A stretch of DNA of 64,000 nt from Bacteroides salyersiae WAL 10018 = DSM 18765 = JCM 12988 (GTDB taxonomy: Bacteria; Bacteroidota; Bacteroidia; Bacteroidales; Bacteroidaceae), in contig NZ_KB905466.1 in NCBI RefSeq assembly GCF_000381365.1, forward strand, positions 928,693 through 992,692. The letters run 5' to 3'. The first letter of the stretch is position 1. Each line of letters starts with the position of its first letter. Positions 16,639 to 23,975 of this stretch are shown piece by piece. Under the pieces are notes generated by a model. That model was not told where the DNA came from. It ran no database searches and saw nothing but the letters and a program-made list of their open reading frames with translations. The position numbers were made by a program, and so were the translations under genes.

Positions 16639-18381
16639 TCACAAAACACCTCCTTTCTTTGCCTGTTTCAAATAATTGCTCACTCTCTTCTTTATAAAAT
16701 TAGTCTTGGCCGAAACTATTTTAACAGGCATATTAATGATATTCTGTGCAGTCTCCAGAGCCAAATCATCTCTTCCAGTGGCCACATATATCCGAAAAAG
16801 TTCATATAAGGGAAGTAAACGGCAAGGAATCATATTAGAAGCTGTTTTAAAATACCCTTCTGCACAATGCATATTTTCCATTTCTAAATAATTATATCCT
16901 TGAAGTAACTGTACATCATAATCATTCATCTTTTTACTGCATTTCAACAGGATATCATTACTTTTTCTGTATTCTCCTGCTTGGTGTAACACAACACCAT
17001 AATTATATAAGAAAGCAGATTGTTGTCCCAGAAAAGAATTTTGATACAACTCTTCATAACCACACATATTTTTTACATCGCAAGGATTTTCACTCTTCAA
17101 TAAGTCAGTCCATTTTATGTCATAAAATCCTTGATAAAATGTATTTATTAAAAGAATAGTTGAGAGAAAAAAGACAATCCATCGATGTACTTTTACTTTT
17201 ACTATTCTTCTATTATCTGATATGAGCGGATGAAGTATCAGTATAAAAAAAGAAGATATAAATACTACCCTTACAATCTCATATTCAAACGAATACGAGA
17301 AAAAAGAACATATTGCTATCGCGACAAGACTCCAAAATGCACTTTTTTGTTCCCGGGTACTATGCCCATAATAGCTGTTAATAGAATAGACTATAATACC
17401 AATAATCGGAATAAAACCAATTATACCTCTTTCCGCCACAACCTCTAAGTATTCATTAAAAGGATGGCGAATATTATCACTCAACAGTATAGCCCAGAGT
17501 TCATTGGAATGTTTTGTAAGAAAACACGCTTGATCTAACATATACCAAGCCGTGAATTCTCCTGCTCCCAATAAAGGATTATCAATAATGGTTTGGGCAC
17601 AACATCTCCAAATCAAAAGTCTTCCGTTTGCAGAATCAGGCTTCATTAAATAAAGTAGTACCAATAATAATCCCACGCAACATACAAATAGAAGTTTTCT
17701 CTTTAAAAAATAACCCAAAAAAATAGCAATCATTGCAAGTATAGCTGCTCTGGCATTAGATAGAATAATGGAAATCACGACCATTACACAAATTATAATT
17801 GACATATTACGACTCAATTTACTTCTTGAAGAAAAGAAATAAAAAGTAAAAGGCAATAAAGCAGCTAATACAGCCGAAATACCAGCCGGATTATCAAATG
17901 TAGCTGTTATAACAAATGTAGAACTATAAGAGCTAAAAATACCGAACAGTTGCAAAAAAGCAATCAAACATACGCTGCCAGCCAAACTTATTAACAAGAA
18001 GTAAAACGGGGAATAATATGAATGATTCGCAAAATAATAATATAATAGTAACAATACCATATTATCTGTAAAAAAGAGACTAACCGAATTATAATTTAAG
18101 GAAGATGTAAGCACCCAACTAATTCCCCAACATAGGTATAAAGCTATCAAAGAAACAGGTATATGAAATATCATGCCTTGGTATTCCAGAATGGATATAA
18201 TAATCCCCAATATACCCAACAAACACCCTATCCAAAGCAAAATCGGAGTATGAAACCTGTCTGCACACCAATCCGGTATAAAATAAACAGTCCCTATAAA
18301 TAAAAAGGAAATGCAAACGAATATTATCTTAAAAGAAATATCGTGATTATGTTGCAAGGATGTTTCAATACAATTCTTCAT
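16639..18381 (-). CDS. O-antigen-ligase-like membrane protein with TPR tail
   Basis: 580 residues from the ATG at 18381 (the longer frame would begin at a TTG). About ten to twelve membrane segments span residues 15-410. The large loop RLLIWRCCAQTIIDNPLLGAG with HPFNEYLEVVAERGIIGFIP is typical of the Wzy_C/O-antigen ligase superfamily, which transfers glycans to lipid or protein acceptors in the periplasm. Residues about 440-570 look like TPR helices (YNYGVVLHQAGEYRKSNDIL). Its base composition is AT-rich compared with flanking core genes, consistent with acquired DNA. It lies between the transglutaminase-like and split peptidase genes on the same strand. The substrate is unknown. Confidence 0.78.
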   Translation of the reverse strand: MKNCIETSLQHNHDISFKIIFVCISFLFIGTVYFIPDWCADRFHTPILLWIGCLLGILGIIISILEYQGMIFHIPVSLIALYLCWGISWVLTSSLNYNSVSLFFTDNMVLLLLYYYFANHSYYSPFYFLLISLAGSVCLIAFLQLFGIFSSYSSTFVITATFDNPAGISAVLAALLPFTFYFFSSRSKLSRNMSIIICVMVVISIILSNARAAILAMIAIFLGYFLKRKLLFVCCVGLLLVLLYLMKPDSANGRLLIWRCCAQTIIDNPLLGAGEFTAWYMLDQACFLTKHSNELWAILLSDNIRHPFNEYLEVVAERGIIGFIPIIGIIVYSINSYYGHSTREQKSAFWSLVAIAICSFFSYSFEYEIVRVVFISSFFILILHPLISDNRRIVKVKVHRWIVFFLSTILLINTFYQGFYDIKWTDLLKSENPCDVKNMCGYEELYQNSFLGQQSAFLYNYGVVLHQAGEYRKSNDILLKCSKKMNDYDVQLLQGYNYLEMENMHCAEGYFKTASNMIPCRLLPLYELFRIYVATGRDDLALETAQNIINMPVKIVSAKTNFIKKRVSNYLKQAKKGGVL

Positions 18382-18459
18382 CAGTATTATATCAGGTGAA
18401 TTGAATAAGTACAATTTTATAAGCTAAATTAGATTCAAGATTTATCAATACAACAACAG

Positions 18460-20499
18460 CTACATAAATTCATTTATAAACACCTGCCGGCCATTCCTAT
18501 AAAAAAAGGGCAATTCTTCTTTTCCTTTATCTAAGTTCATCAACCAATATATGGTATTCGCCGGAACAGAATCAATATCTAAAAAGTTATATTCTGAAAT
18601 TACTTCCTTAAATTCAACCCACTGATTATTTTGATAATACAACAATCGATAATGACACCCTGGTTCTATGACGTTCGTTGCAGTTCGGGGTAAGAGACGA
18701 ATATGAGTTATACAAACTGGCTGCTTAAAATCCATACCGAAGAAGCCCCACCTTGCAAAAGTTTCCGGATTACCATCATAGGCTTTATAATACAAAACTC
18801 CCGTATGCATCGGCTCGCCATTTATTCTCTTCAGTGATTTACTTTCCACTGACATATCATTAGTTTTAAACACCGGTAATGCAGACGGTCTATCTGTATT
18901 ATGACCAGCAGCATCTTCTCCTAAAAATTCCAATTCGGCAATGTCTATCGGCACGCTATCACGATGAAGCCGGTAATAACGGTACTTCTTGTTATTTCCC
19001 AATATGTATTCTTGCCAATACGGATCCGGAACTTCACAAATGGTGTATAAAGTATCGTATGGCCCCGTCCATTGGTCGCTACCTAAAATACGTGTACCTT
19101 TCAGATTCCTTCTGTCGTGCACCAAATGTCGTTTGGAAGGGTATTTACGCAATAGATGCATCCGGACGGTTTGAGCCGTATCGCATTTCAATTCTTCCTT
19201 AATGGCACAATCGGTGATGCTGTCTTTACGCAATATAAATGGCTTTCCGAAAGGAACAATTCGTCCATCTTCGGCTATATAAGATGGAAAAAAAAGCATA
19301 TTAAATGGAATCTTCTTAAAAGTAACGCTATGTTTCCAACTACTAATTTTACCCCATGCCACAGGAGACAATTCTTCCTTAGTATTGAAAAATGAGAGAT
19401 AAGCCAATCGGTTAGAAGTATTAACATGCATCGGTATCGTTATTTCCGTACATTGATGATATCTGTCCGTCACATCCTTAATAGTAGGAACATCGAAAAC
19501 AGAAGGAAGCATCTCATCCTCGTTTTTCAGAAAATAAGGAGAATCTTTCATCGCAGCAAATGTTCTTTGGTACACTTTACCGACATATTTCAAATCTAAA
19601 GGCCAATCTTCCAACAAATTATTGTAGGGAGGAGTATACGGTTGGAGTACATCGGTAGAGTCTGGAGATGCACACCAGTAATGCCTGCTATCCTTATCGG
19701 GCCATTGTGGTGTGAACTCGTATACGGTAGGTATACCGCAAGCACGGAAATAGTTGCAAGTGTAAACAGCCAGATTACTGCAATCCATTTTGAATGCAGG
19801 AATAAAAAGATCGAACGGACCTATATGTTTATCAGAAATCACCTGCCTGTTCATCTCCTTTTGCCACCGGACATATTTTTTATAATTCTCAATAACTTCA
19901 TAAATAGTTCCGGCATTGCCAGTAAACAGTTTATCATAGATGATTGACCTTAGCATCGGTTTATTTCCGACAAAATCCTCATCGACAGTGCGATATGGCA
20001 GAATCCACTCTTTAAAATCATCAAAAGATATGCTTTTGAGCAACGGAGAATGCTGCCATTCATAAAAAGCATCATCTATATTCTCTATCAGAAATTCTGC
20101 TGTAAATCTTTGAATATCATCTAACGTATTAACTTTATCATGCGGAAAGGCCAACGAAGCGTATTGTTGTCCCAAAACCTTTGTCAATGAATCATTATGA
20201 TTGGCATCAGGAATTAGAGTTCCCATGGAATCAACCATTTTAAAATACGTAAAATACGATTTTGGTAACTCTATATTATATCCACTTTTATGATATGGCA
20301 TATTACTTATCAGAAAGCAAGCAGCTTTAAACTTCAATCGGTCGTTACTCCTATAATGCTCTAAAACCCGGACTAACTCTGCCCGGTTATTGCCTAATAC
20401 AGAAAGAGCCTTTTCCACTTCTTCGGGATAAGAAGAACAAGACGAAAAACAAAACATACATACTACATGAAAGATAAACAATATCTTATTATAAGCCAT
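18460..20499 (-). CDS. Transglutaminase-like lipoprotein with C-terminal carbohydrate-binding-like domain
   Basis: 679 residues. The signal peptide ends in FSSC (Cys21), so it is a lipoprotein. The transglutaminase-like core has cysteine in MDCSNLAVYTCNYFRACGIP near residue 238 and histidine in RHYWCAS near 273, with an aspartate following in the SPDSTDVLQ loop. The C-terminal 150 residues (WGFFGMDFKQPVCITHIRLLPR) resemble a discoidin-like sandwich. Such proteins in Bacteroidota are presumed peptidases or crosslinking enzymes, but none is characterised to my knowledge. It opens the minus-strand accessory cluster, with a TAnnTTTG box upstream. Confidence 0.78.
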   Translation of the reverse strand: MAYNKILFIFHVVCMFCFSSCSSYPEEVEKALSVLGNNRAELVRVLEHYRSNDRLKFKAACFLISNMPYHKSGYNIELPKSYFTYFKMVDSMGTLIPDANHNDSLTKVLGQQYASLAFPHDKVNTLDDIQRFTAEFLIENIDDAFYEWQHSPLLKSISFDDFKEWILPYRTVDEDFVGNKPMLRSIIYDKLFTGNAGTIYEVIENYKKYVRWQKEMNRQVISDKHIGPFDLFIPAFKMDCSNLAVYTCNYFRACGIPTVYEFTPQWPDKDSRHYWCASPDSTDVLQPYTPPYNNLLEDWPLDLKYVGKVYQRTFAAMKDSPYFLKNEDEMLPSVFDVPTIKDVTDRYHQCTEITIPMHVNTSNRLAYLSFFNTKEELSPVAWGKISSWKHSVTFKKIPFNMLFFPSYIAEDGRIVPFGKPFILRKDSITDCAIKEELKCDTAQTVRMHLLRKYPSKRHLVHDRRNLKGTRILGSDQWTGPYDTLYTICEVPDPYWQEYILGNNKKYRYYRLHRDSVPIDIAELEFLGEDAAGHNTDRPSALPVFKTNDMSVESKSLKRINGEPMHTGVLYYKAYDGNPETFARWGFFGMDFKQPVCITHIRLLPRTATNVIEPGCHYRLLYYQNNQWVEFKEVISEYNFLDIDSVPANTIYWLMNLDKGKEELPFFYRNGRQVFINEFM

Positions 20500-20528
20500 A
20501 GTCTTAGATTTACAAAATTTTCATACAG

Positions 20529-20536
20529 CAAAAGTA
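20529..20536 (-). promoter_or_regulatory. -7 box for the transglutaminase-like cluster
   Basis: The minus strand reads TACTTTTG, 30 bp before the ATG at 20499. The dyad at 20556-20569 lies 19 bp upstream of it, over the expected -33 region. Confidence 0.5.
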
Positions 20537-20791
20537 GATACATTCCAACAATCTGATGTTCGAAAACATTCTTTCTTTTTCTAAAAACATACCGAATCGA
20601 ACGATATAAATACAAATCAAGAAAAGCCGATCGATGGATAAAAGATTTAATTGTCCACCTAAAATATCAGGAAGCACACTTAACAAAAAGAATTTCAAAC
20701 AATTAGCCTGTCCCCCATTATTCATGAAAATATTTATAAAGTTTATAACATGATTTTACCCTCTCCTCTCCATTTTTCGCAGCCTTTTTCC

Positions 20792-20799
20792 TATCTTTG
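20792..20799 (+). promoter_or_regulatory. -7 box for miaA
   Basis: TATCTTTG, 32 bp before the miaA start codon; a perfect match to the Bacteroides element. Confidence 0.6.
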
Positions 20800-20831
20800 T
20801 CCGCATCTATTATTAATAAAGAGAATAAACT

Positions 20832-21752
20832 ATGCCGGACTATGATTTAATCGCCATTCTTGGTCCCACCGCTTCAGGGAAAACCCCTTTCGCCGCCGCA
20901 CTGGCATCGGAACTAAACACCGAAATCATCAGTGCCGATTCGCGACAAATATACCGGGGCATGGATTTGGGAACAGGCAAAGATCTTGCCGACTACACCG
21001 TCAACGGTCGTCAAATCCCCTATCACCTGATTGACATCGCCGACCCGGGTTATAAATACAATGTATTCGAATACCAACGGGATTTCCTGAAAGCCTATGA
21101 GGCAATCAAACAAAAAGGCTGCCTACCTGTTCTATGTGGAGGAACGGGAATGTATCTGGAATCGGTATTGAAAGGATACAAGCTAATGCCGGTACCCGAA
21201 AACACGGAGCTGAGGACAAGATTGGCCGATAAGTCGCTGGATGAATTAACCGCAATCTTGAGTCAATACAAAACGCTTCACAATTCCACAGATGTAGATA
21301 CAGTGAAAAGAGCTATCAGGGCAATTGAAATAGAAGAGTACTATGCTGCCAATCCGGTAGCAGAACGGGAATTTCCACAACTCAACAGCCTTATCATCGG
21401 TGTAGATATCGACCGTGAATCGAGAAGGGAAAAAATAACCAGACGGCTGAAACAGCGATTGGAAGAAGGTATGGTAGATGAAGTACGACAACTGCTCGCA
21501 CAAGGTATTCCAGCCGAAGACCTGATCTATTACGGATTAGAATACAAATACCTGACACTGTATGCCATTGGAGAATTGAATTATGAAGAAATGTTCAGCC
21601 AACTGGAAATAGCCATCCATCAGTTTGCCAAGAGGCAGATGACCTGGTTCCGGGGGATGGAACGACGCGGATTTACTATCAATTGGGTAGACGCAACGCT
21701 ATCGACAGAAGAAAAGATAGCCTTCGTAAAGCAGAAACTCGAAGGGATTTAG
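20832..21752 (+). CDS. miaA: tRNA dimethylallyltransferase
   Basis: 306 residues, normal length. The P-loop GPTASGKTPFAAALA is near the N-terminus, followed by ISADSRQIYRGMDLGTGK, the substrate-binding block of MiaA. Further conserved parts are LCGGTGMYLESVLKG and the C-terminal RQMTWFRGM. MiaA adds a dimethylallyl group to N6 of A37 in tRNAs that read codons starting with U. The usual residue after GKT is variable; proline here is slightly unusual. It stands alone with its own promoter, and the next gene also has its own. Confidence 0.96.
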   Translation: MPDYDLIAILGPTASGKTPFAAALASELNTEIISADSRQIYRGMDLGTGKDLADYTVNGRQIPYHLIDIADPGYKYNVFEYQRDFLKAYEAIKQKGCLPVLCGGTGMYLESVLKGYKLMPVPENTELRTRLADKSLDELTAILSQYKTLHNSTDVDTVKRAIRAIEIEEYYAANPVAEREFPQLNSLIIGVDIDRESRREKITRRLKQRLEEGMVDEVRQLLAQGIPAEDLIYYGLEYKYLTLYAIGELNYEEMFSQLEIAIHQFAKRQMTWFRGMERRGFTINWVDATLSTEEKIAFVKQKLEGI

Positions 21753-21760
21753 TATCTTTG
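21753..21760 (+). promoter_or_regulatory. -7 box upstream of the lipid-kinase gene
   Basis: TATCTTTG directly after the miaA stop codon, 140 bp before the start at 21901. A long leader would result. Confidence 0.45.
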
Positions 21761-21900
21761 GCATCAGAAAGATAATAAGAATAATCCCGCAACAGAGAAA
21801 GCATAAAGGGAGAAGTTAAAAAAGAATCACTTGTAATCAGGCGATTCTGCATAGAGGCAGCGAGAAGCGAAAGGTGATAAGAAAATAACATATAGGAGCA

Positions 21901-22827
21901 ATGAGCGTAGAAGCTGGAAAATGGGGGGTGATCTATAACCCTAAAGCCGGGACACGGAAAGTGCAAAAACGATGGAAGGAAATAAAAGAGTACATGGACC
22001 AGAAGGGTGTGGCATACGACTATGTGCAATCCGAAGGTTTTGGCTCGGTAGAACGGCTTGCCGGAATTCTTGCCAACAATGGATATACCACCATTGTCGT
22101 AGTGGGAGGTGACGGTGCATTGAACGATGCCATCAACGGTATCATGCTTTCCAATGCCGAACACAAAGAGGACATTGCCATTGGAATTATTCCAAACGGT
22201 ATCGGAAATGATTTTGCCCGATACTGGGATATCGGAATGGACTATAAGCAAGCAGTAGACTGGATTATCAAAAACCGCCATAGAAAAATAGACGTGGGAT
22301 TCTGTAATTTCTACGATGGTGAAAAGCATCAGCGCCGTTATTTTTTGAATGCCATTAACATCGGGTTCGGTGCACGCATCGTAAAAGTAACCGATGGAAC
22401 CAAACGTTTCTGGGGAGTCAAATTCTTGTCTTATCTGGCAGCTTTCTTCCTGTTATTCTTCGAACGAAACCTATATCGGATGCATCTCCGCATTAACGAC
22501 GAACACATCCGAGGACGTATCATGACGGTATGCGTAGGCAGTGCCTGCGGATACGGGCAAACTCCCAGTGCCGTACCCTACAACGGTTGGCTGGATGTTT
22601 CGGTTATCTATCGCCCCCAACTCCTGCAAACCATGTCAGGATTGTGGATGTTAATTCAAGGACGGATATTGAATCATAAAGTGGTGAAAAGTTACCGCAC
22701 CAAAAAGGTAAAGGTGCTCCGTGCCAGAAATGCCGCAGTTGACTTGGACGGACGAATCTTACCCAAACATTTCCCATTGGAAATCGGTATTCTACCGGAG
22801 AAAATTACATTAATCATACCGGATTGA
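21901..22827 (+). CDS. Diacylglycerol kinase family lipid kinase (YegS/DagK-like)
   Basis: 308 residues. The N-terminus WGVIYNPKAGTRKVQKRW and VVVGGDGALNDAINGI (GGDG motif near residue 65) are the nucleotide-binding signatures of the DAGK catalytic family. IIPNGIGNDFARY follows, and the C-terminal beta domain ends ILPEKITLIIPD. These enzymes phosphorylate diacylglycerol, ceramide or related lipids at the membrane. Bacteroides make sphingolipids, so ceramide-type substrates are possible, but the sequence does not decide. It stands between miaA and kdsA, each separated by over 140 bp. Confidence 0.87.
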   Translation: MSVEAGKWGVIYNPKAGTRKVQKRWKEIKEYMDQKGVAYDYVQSEGFGSVERLAGILANNGYTTIVVVGGDGALNDAINGIMLSNAEHKEDIAIGIIPNGIGNDFARYWDIGMDYKQAVDWIIKNRHRKIDVGFCNFYDGEKHQRRYFLNAINIGFGARIVKVTDGTKRFWGVKFLSYLAAFFLLFFERNLYRMHLRINDEHIRGRIMTVCVGSACGYGQTPSAVPYNGWLDVSVIYRPQLLQTMSGLWMLIQGRILNHKVVKSYRTKKVKVLRARNAAVDLDGRILPKHFPLEIGILPEKITLIIPD

Positions 22828-22851
22828 TAATGATTCAATGCGCCAGTATGT

Positions 22852-22865
22852 CAATGTGCCAATTA
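22852..22865 (+). repeat. Short intergenic repeat after the lipid-kinase gene
   Basis: CAATGTGCCAATTA, also present at 29212-29225 after the ABC ATPase gene. Both copies follow a stop codon and are preceded by related words. A small dispersed repeat. Confidence 0.45.
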
Positions 22866-22990
22866 TAAAGAATAACCAAACGGGTGAATGGACAAACACA
22901 GGCGAAATGGATCAGTAAACGAATGGGAAATGCAAGATCAAAAAGGTTAGGAAGTAACCGGAACTTTGATAAATTTACATATTATACATT

Positions 22991-23794
22991 ATGATAGAGC
23001 AATTAAAAAACAATCCCGCCGGCAATTTCTTTTTACTTGCCGGTCCCTGTGTGATAGAGGGAGAAGAAATGGCAATGCGTATTGCCGAACGAGTAGTAAA
23101 CATCACCGATACTCTAAAAATTCCGTATATATTCAAAGGATCCTATCGTAAGGCCAACCGTTCTCGTCTCGACTCATTTATGGGAATAGGCGATGAAAAA
23201 GCACTTAAAATTCTCAAGAAAGTGCATGATACTTTCGGTGTTCCTACCGTTACCGACATCCATTCTGCCGATGAAGCGACAATGGCTGCCGAATATGTGG
23301 ATGTGCTGCAAATACCCGCTTTCCTTTGCCGCCAAACAGATATCCTGATTGCAGCAGCCAAAACAGGAAAAGTAGTGAACATAAAAAAAGGGCAGTTCTT
23401 ATCTCCCATGGCCATGCAGTTTGCAGCCGATAAAGTGCTGGAAGCCGGCAACAAAGAAGTGATGCTTACCGAACGCGGAACGACATTCGGTTATCAAGAC
23501 CTGGTCGTTGACTATCGTGGCATTCCCGAAATGCAGACATTCGGTTTCCCTGTTATCCTGGATGTTACTCACTCTTTACAGCAACCCAATCAGACCAGTG
23601 GAGTAACAGGCGGCATGCCACAATTGATCGAAACCGTAGCCAAAGCCGGAATCGCGGTGGGTGCTGACGGGCTGTTCATCGAAACACATGAAAATCCGGC
23701 GGTAGCCAAAAGCGACGGTGCCAATATGTTGAAACTCGATCTTTTAGAAGGATTGCTCACTAAATTAGTAAGAATCAGAGAAGCGATAAAATAA
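22991..23794 (+). CDS. kdsA: 3-deoxy-8-phosphooctulonate (KDO-8-P) synthase
   Basis: 267 residues. The start LLAGPCVIEGEEMAMRIAE, the middle YIFKGSYRKANRSRLDSF and VLQIPAFLCRQTD, and HSLQQPNQTSGVTGG are the active-site blocks of KdsA. It condenses phosphoenolpyruvate and arabinose-5-phosphate to make KDO-8-phosphate for the lipopolysaccharide core. No metal-type cysteine question is settled here, though the GPC motif is present. It is monocistronic, with about 160 bp on either side; the downstream spacer carries a small repeat. Confidence 0.97.
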   Translation: MIEQLKNNPAGNFFLLAGPCVIEGEEMAMRIAERVVNITDTLKIPYIFKGSYRKANRSRLDSFMGIGDEKALKILKKVHDTFGVPTVTDIHSADEATMAAEYVDVLQIPAFLCRQTDILIAAAKTGKVVNIKKGQFLSPMAMQFAADKVLEAGNKEVMLTERGTTFGYQDLVVDYRGIPEMQTFGFPVILDVTHSLQQPNQTSGVTGGMPQLIETVAKAGIAVGADGLFIETHENPAVAKSDGANMLKLDLLEGLLTKLVRIREAIK

Positions 23795-23795
23795 C

Positions 23796-23899
23796 GAGCA
23801 GCGATTTAGTGATAAGTGATTAGCGAGTAGCGATAAAATCGCAAAGAGTGCTAACCAATGACCTTGTATAGCGCAGCCCGCTTATCACTAATCACTATT
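23796..23899 (+). repeat. Repeat-rich spacer after kdsA
   Basis: Contains AGCGATTTAGTGATAAGTG words and, at 23881-23899, CTTATCACTAATCACTATT, identical to 9019-9037. The two ends are partly inverted with respect to each other, so the RNA could fold back. Confidence 0.5.
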
Positions 23900-23975
23900 T
23901 TTATTTCTCTTTTTTGTGATTTATCCCACCCCTCTCCGACAGATAATGCAAAATACTCATTAAAATTCATTATAT

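Larger units (their letters stand above)
20500..20831. promoter_or_regulatory. Divergent control region between the accessory cluster and miaA
   Basis: 332 bp without a believable gene. It holds a minus-strand -7 box (20529-20536), a dyad ATGTTCGAAAACAT at 20556-20569, and the plus-strand miaA promoter at 20792-20799. The dyad shares its 14-base core (one centre base differs) with 6162-6175. Nothing else stands out. Confidence 0.55.

Noticed and set aside
12498..20499. Possible integrative element or prophage
   Set aside because: No integrase, transposase, attachment repeat or phage structural gene was seen; only the composition and decay hint at transfer.
20510..20725. 71-codon minus-strand frame upstream of the transglutaminase-like gene
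   Set aside because: It covers the promoter and dyad; composition is not protein-like.
21679..22329. 216-codon frame opposite the lipid kinase gene
   Set aside because: The plus-strand kinase has all family motifs; this is antisense shadow.
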